Below are positions 53,961 through 63,539 of a stretch of 64,000 bases of DNA, one piece after another. Made by a program: the position numbers and the translations under genes. Origin of the DNA: Diploptera punctata. Taxonomy: Eukaryota > Arthropoda > Insecta > Blattodea > Blaberidae. The DNA lies in NCBI GenBank assembly GCA_030220185.1, contig JASPKZ010003844.1:691001-755000 (forward strand). Direction: 5' to 3'. How positions within the stretch are numbered: the first letter of the stretch is position 1; every line of letters starts with the position of its first letter. The notes beneath the pieces are model-generated. The model saw only the letters and a program-made list of their open reading frames with translations. It was not told the origin of the DNA and ran no database searches.

Positions 53961-54535
53961 ATCTTGAAGTGTATATATTTGAATATGAAGATGGAAATTA
54001 TGAAGCGTTAAGTTTAAAAAGTTGTAATGTTTGGGTATGTTGGTTAGCATGAGAGAGGGTTATATCAGGGAGGTATTTAGGTAAAACGTATTGTATCTCT
54101 GGAATTCTTCTAGGTTTAGGAAATTCTTGTTGTAGCGGTTAAGTTTTTAAAGGAATGCCCAAACGAAAAGTTTCCTGGAAAGAGTTGGTTCGGAATGTAA
54201 AGGCAAGTCTGATTCAGGAGAAACGGAGTGAGTTAATAACGTAGGCAACGCAAGATCCACTTTAGAAATAAGTTTACTTGATAGATACGGAGTGACTTTG
54301 TATAAAGTAGAACGTTTGAAAGACTCAAATTATTCTACATTTATACTGTACATCATGACATCACAATATTCATTTTTGTTCATAGCAGAAAATATTCACC
54401 ACTGATTGTTTCCACATAATTTTCCAAGTCAAATCAATGTTGGATGGTCAACATTGGCATTCTACAATGGACTTTCCACTACGGTTTTTTTCTCAAGCGT
54501 GATTTATTTGACAAATAGTTTATGTACTTTTGTCC
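53961..54535. other. No recognised feature
   Basis: Nothing recognised. Confidence 0.3.
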
Positions 54536-54690
54536 AGATCAAGAACAAGATGGGAGAATAACATTAATCATGATTTGAGTAAAGCGATTTACAGGCTGCA
54601 GGGAATCTGTGGAAAAATTAGCTCGTGGATAGGTGTAAATGGAAAGTTCACGTCATGTGGACATCAATCTTCCGATTAGTGTTAGAGTGT
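54536..54690 (+). mobile_element. LINE-A 3' terminus
   Basis: CAAGAACAAGATGGGAGAAT AACATTAATCATGATTTGAG, GGAAAAATTAGCTCGTGGAT AGG and GTTCACGTCATGTGGACATC, ending at GTTAGAGTG. Diverged. Confidence 0.65.
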
Positions 54691-54737
54691 TAATTAATAA
54701 TAACAATATTATTAATAATAATATAATATTAATAAAG

Positions 54738-55067
54738 ACGGTTCCATGGCGCAAGCGGTTAGACGCTCGCCTCTCACCATTGGGGTCCCGAGATCTAGTC
54801 TCGGTCATTCCATGTGAGTTTCGTGGTGGAAGAAACGTAGCTGGGGAAGGATTTTCCCGTTTTCCCCTGCCACAATTTAATTCCACCATTTCTCCATACT
54901 CATCTCATCTTTTTCGTTTCATTTCATTCAACAGCCCCCGTGATGGTGTGTCAGGTGTGGTCGGACGGCACCCTTGTCATTCACAGACCTCTATATAGAG
55001 GGCTTCTTCTCATCTCATCCCTCGACCCGACTCCGAGATGGGCACGAGTTGAAGATATTTATTTTAT
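54738..55067 (+). mobile_element. SINE S6, full copy with TSD
   Basis: Flanked by TAATATTAATAAAG at 54,724-54,737 and 55,068-55,081 (14 bp, exact). Head ACGGTTCCATGGCGCAAGCG GTTAGACGC (A box) and CCCGAGATCTAGTCTCGG (weak B box). The body has CGTGGTGGAAGAAACGTAGC TGGGG and CTCATCTCATCCCTCGACCC GACTCCGAGATGGGCACGAG. Its right TSD overlaps the hairpin at 55,074-55,153, so the hairpin was there first. Confidence 0.9.
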
Positions 55068-55073
55068 TAATAT

Positions 55074-55153
55074 TAATAAAGGGCAATACTATAAGAGTAT
55101 CTAGACGATAATAAAATTCGACTGGGGAGCTCTTATGGTATTGCCCTTTATTA
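55074..55153. repeat. Short palindrome (24-bp arms)
   Basis: Arms 55,074-55,097 and 55,130-55,153 pair fully apart from one G-U: TAATAAAGGGCAATAC... and ...GTATTGCCCTTTATTA. The loop is 32 bases. It could be a tiny MITE (GGGCAATAC as TIR) or a transcribed hairpin. No second copy is in the window. Confidence 0.85.
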
Positions 55154-55550
55154 TTACTCGCGATCAGAGCATATACAATCTGAAGTGAATAATAATTATT
55201 GGACAATTTTATCCAAAGACATGAAATCTCGCAAGGTATTTGAAATGCTATTTGAAAATTCAGTTTAAAATCTGGTGAATTAAATTTTCACAAAGAATAT
55301 TAATAAAATGGAAATAAGTTACATTTTTATAATTTTACTTAATGTAATATATGTGTGGGAACTTAAAATTTATGAAATTATATATTAATATTCATTATTT
55401 TCCATGCAATAATGCATTATTTCTTAAACCTTTAATATTTAATTCCCTCACACATTTTAGCAATAAAATGTCTTAATTGTACAACCCTTCAATTTGTAAG
55501 CTTTTTGTGGCTCTTTATTAGCGTGGCTGTGATTTTGCTTGTGATTACAT
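55154..55550. other. No recognised feature
   Basis: AT-rich; nothing recognised. Confidence 0.3.
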
Positions 55551-56025
55551 ATAACTAACTCACTCACTGGCACTATCGAACCCGTATGTTCATGGCCGCG
55601 CGAACATAAGCTCTCCATACATGCCTATCCTGAGCTAACGTTTTTCAATCATTCCCTGTATAATCTATTTCCCACAAATTATAGTTAATATTATTCTCCA
55701 CATCATTCTTGGTCCACCAACTGGGCGTTTTACTTCTGGTTTTCCTACAAGAAGCTTCCATGCACGTCTTTCAGTCACCATTCGTGTCATATGTCCTGCC
55801 CATAGCAATCTACGAAACTTAACTGTTCTTATTATATCTGGCTTCCTATAAAGACCATGGAATTCACTGTTATGCAATCTCCTCCATTCGCCTATCTGTT
55901 CATCTCTCTTTGGTCCAAAATTTTCCTAAAAACGTTATTCTCAAATACTCGTAAACTCCTTTCCTCCCTTAAAGCAAAAGTCCATGTTTTGGCATCCATA
56001 TAATATAACTGGTAGAATAATAGTT
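55551..56025 (-). mobile_element. LINE-A 3' end
   Basis: Minus strand: RDEQIGEWRRLHNSEFHGLY, RKPDIIRTVKFRRLLWAGHM and TRMVTERRAWKLLVGKPEVK RPVGGPR, then the family terminus (reverse of CTAACTCACTCACTGGCACTATCG). LPVILYGCQNMDF-like sequence reaches 56,020. One of the cleaner LINE-A copies. Confidence 0.85.
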
Positions 56026-56109
56026 TTATATCATATGAAACAATTAATAAAAACATAGTGTTTAACTATTTACTTGTTCTTTATCACTCATTTAACACAA
56101 ATTGTGGAA

Positions 56110-57026
56110 TCTAATGTATAAAAATGAATGTTTGTCTGTTTGTTTGTTCGTATTTTATGCGCGGCCACACCGTTCGTCATATTTTGATGGGGCTCTTTGC
56201 AAAATGTACAGGAGATTCCTGGGATGAACATAGGCTATAAGAGAGTGTGATATTCAACCCCTTCACCCCTAAAAAAACACCCTTTGTTGTGAAAAACGTG
56301 AAATAAAGTCCCTATTTTGAAGTTTAAATGGCTTACGCTGCCTAAACCATACCAAATACACCAAATTAATGTACACAGAATTGAATATCTCAGAAACCTC
56401 TACAAAAAAAGTCCGCGACAGCATATGTTTATCTTTTACCGATAACTCACAATAACCATTTTTGTCTTTTCATTGATGCCAAGAAGATCGGGATAAGTCG
56501 ATTCCCGGACATGTGTGCTCTGCCATACCGTTCATCCGATTGAGATGGGGTTTTTTGAATCATGTTCAGGAGATTCCGGGGATGAACATAGGCTATAAGG
56601 GAGTTGTAATACTCGACCCCTTCACCACTAAAAATCATCCTTTGTAGTGAAAAAACGCGAAATACCCCTATTTTGATGTTTAAATGGCCCTACGCTGCCT
56701 AAACCATAACAAATTCACAAAATTAATGTACACTAGATTTATTGTTACCCAAATAAATCATCCATTAGCAATAGGTATAATTCTCCTAATTCAAACTACC
56801 ATCATTTCAATCCTTACAGGATTAGAATTGAACACCTCAAAAAACTCTACAAAAAAGTCCGCGGCAGCATATGTTTATCTTCTACGGATAATTCACATTA
56901 ACCATTTTTGTCTTTCATTGATGACAAGAATATCGGGATAGGCAGATTCCCGAACAGTGCACGGCTGGTGGTAAAAACAAATTAGCATTTATTTATGAGT
57001 AGCAGCGCACGCCGGGTATTAGCTAG
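56110..57026 (+). mobile_element. Helitron-like element with tandem units and an ND6 insert
   Basis: Begins TCTAATGTATAAAAATGAAT after host A (56,109) and ends GCACGCCGGGTATTAGCTAG before host T (57,027): the TC...CTRR, A/T-target signature of Helitrons. GCGTAGCAGCGCACGC-like bases just before the end can form a short hairpin in the sister copies. Two tandem units (about 56,159-56,512 and 56,513-56,940) share AACATAGGCTATAAG, CTACGCTGCCTAAACCATA and AGTCCGCG(A/G)CAGCATATG. Unit 2 contains a 90-bp mitochondrial piece. No Rep/helicase sequence, so non-autonomous. Confidence 0.75.
56734..56823 (+). pseudogene. ND6: Mitochondrial ND6 fragment (NUMT) inside the Helitron-like element
   Basis: The frame reads TQ(M)NHPLA(M)G(M)ILLIQ and then TTIISILTG, where ATA codons are Met in the insect mitochondrial code. 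HPLAMG.(M/I)LLIQT is the conserved core of insect NADH dehydrogenase subunit 6. It begins and ends exactly where unit 1 of the host element reads GTACAC|AGAATTGAA without it, so it is a clean 90-bp insertion (30 codons). Identification is from memory of the ND6 family. Confidence 0.8.
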
Positions 57027-57359
57027 TACTTAATAAGATTTACGTAAGCTTTACGTTAAGTTCCTTTGCGACAAGTTCCTAGTATACCCACAGTGCATAA
57101 TAATTTAAAGTACGGTATTAACAATTTGAATGTTATGATAACGGAAATGATGAAGCTCTATGTTAAAGAAGTTCTACAGAATATTGAATCGTTCAAGTAG
57201 TGCGTTAATACAAATGCAGTAACAAAATAGACTCGGAGAAAATCGTACTAGTTGAGCATTTCATAGAGAAAAAAAATGTTTTTACATTTGAAAGAAAAAA
57301 ATCAATAAAGTCGGAATAACACACACTCTAGTCTTCATAGATAAAACATATTTTTTGTA
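57027..57359. other. No recognised feature
   Basis: Sequence between two oppositely oriented Helitron-like 3' ends; nothing recognised. Confidence 0.3.
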
Positions 57360-58069
57360 CTAGCTAATACCCTGCGTGCGCTGCTACGCCTAAATAAATG
57401 CAAATTAATGTGCTTACATGTTTAGTATAAATGAGCTGAAAGACGAAAATTAATGCACTTCTTAGTTGAATAAGTGATATGAAAAATAATTATAAACGTA
57501 TAGCGTAATTATTTTAAGATTCCCCGTGCTGATTACCCGGTATTGCCCGGGAATCTACTTATCCTGATGTTCTTGGCATATATGAGCTAAAAGACAAAAT
57601 ATGTTATTGTGAGTTATCCGTAAAAGAATATCCGTCATGTGCTGCTATGCTTGCAAAGGAATCTACGTAGCCTACTTCTCCCGATCTTCTTAGCATCAAT
57701 GAAAGACAAAAATGGTTATTACGAGTTATCCGTAAGACATAAACATATGCTGTCACGGACTTTTTTGTAGCGGTTTTTGAGATATTCAATTCTGTGTACA
57801 TTATTGTTTTGCATTTGTTATGATTTAGGCAGCGTAAGCCATTTAAGCGTCCGAAGAGCTATTTTTTCCATATTTTCCACTACAAAAGTTGATTTTTAAG
57901 GGTGTAGGCCTACGAGTTGAGTATGACAACTTTCTTATAGCCTATGTTCATTTCGAGAATCTCCTGAACATTTTGCAAAAAGTCCCATCACAATCGGATG
58001 AATGGTTTGGCTGCGCATAAAATACGAACAAACAAACAAACAAACAAAGATTAATTTTTATATATTAGA
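57360..58069 (-). mobile_element. Helitron-like element, complete ends
   Basis: In reverse complement it starts TCTAATATATAAAAATTAAT (58,069 downward) after host A and ends GCACGCAGGGTATTAGCTAG (57,360) before host T. Before the end, GCGTAGCAGCGCACGC can pair GCGT with ACGC. It contains the same units as the 56,110 element plus the block shared with 36,600-36,916, and no ND6 insert. Non-coding. Confidence 0.75.
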
Positions 58070-58071
58070 TA

Positions 58072-58748
58072 CTAGCGTACCCGACAGACGTTGTCCTGCC
58101 CGAACGTCCAATTCAACCGTCATATAACAATTATATTAGCGTGAAAAAAAAAGAGAAATTGATGAGAGTGAGCCAAAACTCTTTTATTTATTTATTTTTT
58201 TCCCCCAAGCTAGATTTCATTTCTGACCCACTGTGCACCGGTCCCATACTGACCGAAATTCCGTGAGAAAAATGTCTTCCCCCGTAGAAACTCGAACCAG
58301 CGTAAGTTCCGTAGTTCTGCGCCAAGACTTTTTGCCTTAACAGCTCGGCTACGGCGCGAGACTCTCGGTATCAATGAAAGACAAAAATGGGTATTGTGAG
58401 TTATCCGTAAGAGATAAGCGTATGCTATCGCGGACTTTTTTTTTAGAGCTTTTTGAGATATTCAATTCTGTGTACATTAATTTTGTGTATATCTTATGGT
58501 TTAGGCAGCGTAAGCCATTTAAACGTCCAAAGAGCTACTTTTTCACGTTTTCCACTACAAAGGGCGATTTTTAAGGATGTAGGAGTTGAGTATCACAACT
58601 CTCTTATAGCCTATGTTCATCCCGGGAATCTCCTGAACATTTTGCAAAAAAAACCATCACAATCGGATCAACGGTATGGCTGCGCATAAAGTACGAACAA
58701 ACAAACAAACATACAAACAAACAAACATTAATTTTTATATATATAAGA
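58072..58748 (-). mobile_element. Helitron-like element, tandem neighbour, with SINE S1 piece
   Basis: Reverse complement starts TCTTATATATATAAAAATTA (58,748) after host A and ends ...GTCGGGTACGCTAG (58,072). Only two bases (TA) separate it from the 57,360-58,069 element, in the same orientation. Its 3' end (GGACAACGTCTGTCGGGTAC GCTAG) differs from the other copies, so it is a sister subfamily. Positions 58,232-58,363 hold an S1 head fragment. Confidence 0.7.
58232..58363 (-). mobile_element. SINE S1 head fragment in Helitron-like element
   Basis: Reverse complement: GTCTCGCGCCGTAGCCGAGC TGTTAAGGC, GGTTCGAGTTTC B box, TTTTTCTCACGGAATTTCGG TCAGTATGGGACCGGTGCAC. It stops there and a poly-A/T tract follows. 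No TSD seen. Confidence 0.85.
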
Positions 58749-59224
58749 TGTGATAGTTATAAATATCTATATATTTGTAAATGCATTGCTACGTTGTAAT
58801 TACTTTTTTCGCTCTTCATAGTGTAGGGGTATTGAAGATGATCAATTATATCTTGTTCAAAGGAAATCATCAGCTGATCATATTTTTATTCTTCGATAAA
58901 TAATATCAAATATTGGGAATTTGGGAGAGACATGTCTTTGATTTTTCTTTACTTTTAAAAAAGCACACGATAGTAGCCTATTCAGAAGAGTCATTCCGAG
59001 GTCAACTTTATCTGAGAATTGAAACCCCATAAGTTGATACATTTAATTAAATAGTGCGCAAAGAGATCTAGAAATAGAATTAACTGTTAGTAACTAATTT
59101 TCCAATAGCTTTCGTACAAGTTTTACATGTTGGAGTGAAACAAGATGATGACAGGTTCAAAGCCTGCTGGGTTCGATGGGTTTTTAGGATGAATATTTAA
59201 CTTATGCCCCAAATGGGAGTCAAT
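58749..59224. other. No recognised feature
   Basis: AT-rich; nothing recognised. Confidence 0.3.
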
Positions 59225-59868
59225 GACCAATCACGTTTCAATGATTATTACTTACAACCAATCACAGTCGTTTTTCACCTCGATTTTATCAGTTTAATTT
59301 TATCACTGTAAAATCAAGCTCCTCCTTTTTAACATTCTGAATAGGTCATGGCATTATTTTGCAGTGACTGCATGTGGCTACAAGATTGTATACATACAGT
59401 AGTGCACGAATGTTAACACATAGTACTTGCGGGAGATAATATAAAAACATTTGTAGCAATTGATTATAAAAAAATAAACCATATTTTGCACTTTCTTAAA
59501 CGTATTTTCCCCCCAGGTAATAACATTCCAGAAAAATATAATTGGCATATTTACTTCATAGGACATCAGAAATTAATTAATATACATTTTGATGTGTTTA
59601 ATTTTTTCTCCACTAGGGTGCATTCTTACAATATTGCGATCCTTTGTCAATAAATAATATGATCTGGTTGCAGTGATGAACAAGTGAAACATAACGTTTC
59701 TCATTTGTTTTAAAACATCGCCGTTTAGATTAAATATATAAATCTTTTAAAATAGCTGTATTTAAATAATTATTTGTGAGTAAACAGCTTAATTTTATTC
59801 GTTAAATAGTCCTAACAAATGCCACTCTTGATTTCCGAATTTATCGATAATTTGGAAATCACTCGTGG
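59225..59868 (-). repeat. Dispersed repeat R1, copy 3
   Basis: Reverse complement of R1. Terminal hairpin GCCACGAGTGATTTCC ... GGAAATCAAGAGTGGC, then AAGCTGTTTACTCAC, AGAATGCACCCTAGTGGAGA, GCAGTCACTGCAAAATAATG and CATTTGGGGCATAAGTTAAA. It preserves both ends, so with copy 2 it defines R1 as about 640-660 bp. Confidence 0.75.
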
Positions 59869-59869
59869 C

Positions 59870-60130
59870 ATAACCTATGAAAAAATCTAAAGGACAAGTC
59901 CTTCGGGAGGGACTTTAATGCCGTGGGTCCTTAGCCTGAAGATTTGTAAACTCATAAAATAAACGCAAGCTTGAATAAAAATATCTCTGTGCAAAATTTA
60001 CCTACCTTCATTAATCCAAGTCATACTTTAGTTGTCTACTAGATGTCTCATTGAGGCGAAGTGTTAACCATATATCACTCATTGACATCTGTAGGTAAAC
60101 AAGCGTAACTAAATTAGCCTGGTTAAGAAA
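59870..60130 (+). mobile_element. SINE S3, 5'-truncated copy
   Basis: AAGTCCTTCGGGAGGGACTT TAATGCCGTGGGTCCTTAGC CTGAAGATT, then TTACCTACCTTCATTAATCC-type, CTAGATGTCTCATTGAGGCG AAGTGTTAACCATAT and GACATCTGTAGGTAAACAAG CG. It follows 6,215-6,425 in order. No tRNA-like head. Confidence 0.75.
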
Positions 60131-60424
60131 TGCCCGCTACAGAGCACTCATGTTCCCATGCGGGATATATGGAGTACGTACAAAAAAATAATTTGCTCGC
60201 GTAAAGTTTTATAAACCATACGTGGAGGAATGTATTTCTTTCCCAAAATTCGTTACCTTATTTTTCCAGTTTTCATAAATATGTCATTTCTTACGTGCGT
60301 GCAAGTCTGAAAAATTTCTGACTATGTAGGTTATTTTTATTTCTCCCTGGCGGTTGCTCTATCTAGGAAATCGAAATGGTAGGTCATGTAATTCAAAGAA
60401 TGAGAAAATAAAATGCTTCATCAT
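60131..60424. other. No recognised feature
   Basis: Nothing recognised. Confidence 0.3.
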
Positions 60425-61060
60425 CATGATAGTACATTCACGAATTTAGGCTATTTGCTGACCTGTTTCGGTCTCAAGAGAAACACCACACAGAAGTCTT
60501 TTGAGTGGACGTCCAGGTCTTCTTCTTCCTGCAGGTTGATAGCTTAAGATTTGTTTGGGTATCCTGTGATCTTCCATTCGATTAACATGTTGCACTTATA
60601 ATCAGAAATTTTGTTTTCTAAAGGTTCCATGTACAATACTTCTAAGATGTCTTCATTTTTTTGTGATCTAGTAGTGTGTATCCTGCAGTCCTCCGAAGGT
60701 ATATCATTTCAGCAGATCTAAGTCTTTGTATATCCTTTTGTTTCAACGTCCATACTTGCTACCATACAAAAGAGTTGGAAGAACCAGTGTTTTATACACT
60801 TTTAGTCTTGAATGTTTTTGGACTAACTGTGGCTTGAAGATACAATTTATTAACCCTAAAATTCTTAAAATTTTGATATTTTTGCATTTACATCATTGCA
60901 TCCTAGATAAGTAAAATGTTTCACCTGCTCCAAAAATTTTATTGTCAAGTACAATTTTACTTCTGACAGGATCTACATCTTGAAATGCCATAATTTTCGT
61001 TTTCTCTGTAAATTTCTTCAATCCATATTCTTCTGTAATTTTGTTAAGTTCATACAAACC
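60425..61060 (-). mobile_element. LINE-G 3' end
   Basis: Minus strand, frameshifted: MAFQDVDPVRSKIVLDNKIF (61,000-60,930), YLGCNDVNAKISKF, LINCIFKPQLVQKHSRLKVY, LLYGSKYGR, YRLDLLK-type, DHKKMKTS, NKISDYKCNMLIEWKITGYP and GRPLKRL. The tail at 60,420 is CATCATCATGATAGTACATT. Same family as 27,205 and 62,290. Confidence 0.8.
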
Positions 61061-61184
61061 TTAACTTAGCGTCGGGCCAGTAACCCGTCCTAAGGAACTT
61101 CAACACTACTTTCAAGTCTCTACACGAAGAAATCCAGAAGGAATTGAAAATAAATTCTTCAACAATGTAAATAAGAAAACGTTG

Positions 61185-61375
61185 AGGAACAGATCATTAG
61201 AAAAAAAAATAGGCGAAGATGAGAGCATAACATTCGGAAGGATTTTGGGGTACTGGATATAGGTGATATGAATTGGATTGAAGTGGCTGAGGATAGGTAG
61301 GCATACCAATGGATATTATTGGTGAATGTGACATTGAATCTTCAGAGTCCATGAGTCAGAGAATCAGTTACGTGG
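61185..61375 (+). mobile_element. LINE-N 3' end
   Basis: The frame gives YRDMNWIEVAEDR(stop)AYQW ILLVNVTLNLQSP, which lines up with the 'DW..LAQDR..WRAYV..AMNLRV' end of LINE-A but differs in sequence. Probably a related family. Worn. Confidence 0.5.
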
Positions 61376-61459
61376 ATCAACTTTAAAGCTTATTTATTTA
61401 ATTTATATACTGTATGCCCATATCATACTAACTTAATTTCTGATATTTCTATAATAGTA

Positions 61460-61765
61460 AAAAAAAAGTAAAGTGATCCCACAACAGGTCCGGAGACCCT
61501 TGGGGTAGTAGGAGGTTAAGGCTCCCACTTTTTTCTAGACAATCGGCCTTTATGTCAGCCGGGTTGTCAGCCCTGCGTGACGGCCGCCTTTACCCCCAGA
61601 ACAAGCGTCTGGTACTAATTTCCGTTAGAGGCTGAGTCGACCGCAGGGCCATAGTGCCGCCCCCAGGGCCATAGTGCCGCCAGAGAGTTTGGGTCAGTTT
61701 AAAAATCCTGAGCCCAACGGGACTTGAACCCTCGACCCTCCGGCTTGTAGCTCAGTGCCCCTTTC
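61460..61765 (-). mobile_element. SINE S5, fullest copy
   Basis: In reverse complement: GGGGCACTGAGCTACAAGCC GGAGGGTCGAGGGTTCAAGT CCCGTTGGGCTC (A- and B-box-like), GGCGGCACTATGGCCCTGGG (duplicated in tandem at 61,648-61,683), GAGTCGACTCAGCCTCTAAC GG, GGCGGCCGTCACGCAGGGCT GACAACCCGGC, GGGAGCCTTAACCTCCTACT ACCCC and GTTGTGGGATCAC. This copy defines S5. Confidence 0.85.
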
Positions 61766-62289
61766 TATAATAGTATATGATGTTATTTAACATTTTCCAA
61801 TATTGTTATTTTTACATAGTTACAATAATGGATCACATTAATTTTTCTTTTCACAATATCATTATAATATTATAGTATGTGATGTAATCTACATTTTATC
61901 TCATAGGCCTATTACATTTTTTAAATTGTTGAAAAATTCCTGAAACGACCAATTTTAGAACTAATATCACTAATCAAGTATTCATTATATTTATAAAATA
62001 ATTCATTTTAAAATAAGTTATTAACAATTTCCCAAGAATATCTCGCGCTTGTGATTCTGCAGTACGCATTTACTTTACTCCGGTGTAGCGCAAGTGGAAA
62101 ATCTCTTTGACCTGAAATTGAAAGAGCAAGAGTGCAGTACATAAATTTATTAAGTCACCGTACAAAACCAGAGAGGATAAGTGAAGCCTGGAAATTGGAT
62201 TTTTTTATTTAAAAGTAGAGTACAGATTTGTACCGCAGCAAAATTAGTCTATACAATTTTAACAAGAATAATTACGGTATAAATAAATA
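61766..62289. other. No recognised feature
   Basis: AT-rich; nothing recognised. Confidence 0.3.
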
Positions 62290-62870
62290 TAATTTTTAAG
62301 AATTTTACGATTAATACATTCTATCTTCAAGACACAGTTAGTCCAAAAACATTCAAGACTAAGGGTCGATCTCACCAACAGAGGTAACTGTATTACGCCA
62401 GTTTAAGCTATGCTTTATACAGGGGGAAACTGGCGTAATATAGTTGCCTCTGTTGGTGAAAACTGACCCTAAAAGTGTATAAAACACTGGTTCTTCCAAA
62501 TCTTTTGTATGGTAGCGAAGCATGGACGTTGAAACAGAAGGATATAGAGATACTTAGATCTGCTGAAATGAGATACCTTCGGAGGACTACAGGATACACA
62601 CTATTAGATCACAAAAAAATGAAGACTTTTAGAAGAATTACACATGGAACCTTTAGAAAACAAAATTTCTGATTATAAGTCAAGATAGATGCAATATGTT
62701 CATCGAATGGAAGATCACAGGATACCCAAACAAATGTTAAGATATCAACCTGCAGGAAGAAGAAGACCTGGGCGTCCACTCAAAAGACTTTTGGATGGTG
62801 TTTCTCTTGAGGCCAAACCAGGTCAATAGATAGTCTAAATTCGTGAATGTACTGTGATGATGATGATAAA
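62290..62870 (+). mobile_element. LINE-G 3' end with nested palindrome
   Basis: PQLVQKHSRL, then (after the 107-bp insertion) KVYKTLVLPNLLYGSEAWTL KQKDIEILRSAEMRYLRRTT, GYTLLDHKKMKTFRRITHGT and NKISDYKSR, QYVHRMEDHRIPKQMLRYQP, GRRRPGRPLKRLLDGVS. Tail GTGATGATGATGATAA. Near-match of the minus-strand copy 2 kb to the left. Confidence 0.85.
62363..62469. mobile_element. Harbinger-like palindromic MITE, 107 bp
   Basis: Arms of about 42 bp starting GGGTC: CACCAACAGAGGTAACTGTA ... and its complement. TTACGCCAGTTT / AAACTGGCGTAA is the inner part. It splits the LINE-G word GACTAAAAGTG with TAA on both sides (62,360-62,362 and 62,470-62,472). A 3-bp TAA/TTA target and a GG-start TIR fit PIF/Harbinger MITEs. 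No coding sequence. Confidence 0.8.
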
Positions 62871-63345
62871 CATAACTAAACTGTTCTCTTAATTTATCTG
62901 AAAAATATTTCAAAATTTACTCATATAATACAAATGGTATATGTTAGCCAACATCTAGCAATTACATTTTCTTTTCTAATTTATGCAAGAAATGTATAAT
63001 TTATAGACGTTATCATACAACAAGTAATTACTTTCAGTTCACATAGTTTTAATTTCAAACCTTAAAGGGCTGTTAAATTTATACAGATGTTGGATTTTAT
63101 GAACATTTATTTTAAATTATTTTTTTTAATGCTGACAGTGCTATTGTGAAATTTATTTCATTTTATAACGATTTATTATCACTGTTGCAGTCTAAAAAAA
63201 TATGATGTGGAGTATTAAATGGAAGGTTAAAAAGGGCACTTTTTTTTCGATATTTCCGACAGATTAGTGACTACCATGCTAAATGGTTCTGAGATTTTGT
63301 GCCATATACTCATTAAGTAAACTTTGACCCCTATCACGCGAAAAG
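62871..63345. other. No recognised feature
   Basis: AT-rich; nothing recognised. Confidence 0.3.
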
Positions 63346-63349
63346 TAAC

Positions 63350-63413
<64 letters not shown>

Positions 63414-63480
63414 TGTATTTGATTTAATTAAGTCCTTAAGGTTTTATATTCCATTTCACCAGGTTAAATTACTCAGATAT
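63346..63480 (-). mobile_element. (AAT)n tract with Repeat-L-like 3' end
   Basis: About 21 AAT units at 63,349-63,412. In reverse complement they are preceded by TAACCTGGTGAAATGGAATA ... CCTTAAGGACTTAATTAAAT, a worn version of the Repeat-L end (CTGGTTGAGTGGAAG...GGCCTTAACTC). Confidence 0.5.
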
Positions 63481-63539
63481 GAATAATTAAGAATTAAATA
63501 GGGAAAAGATAGGTAACTTCTGAGATTTGTTATTACTTA

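Noticed and set aside
60425..62870. Hairpin formed by the LINE-G copies at 60.4 kb (minus) and 62.3 kb (plus)
   Set aside because: They are separate copies 1.2 kb apart with different unrelated flanks; no evidence for one event.
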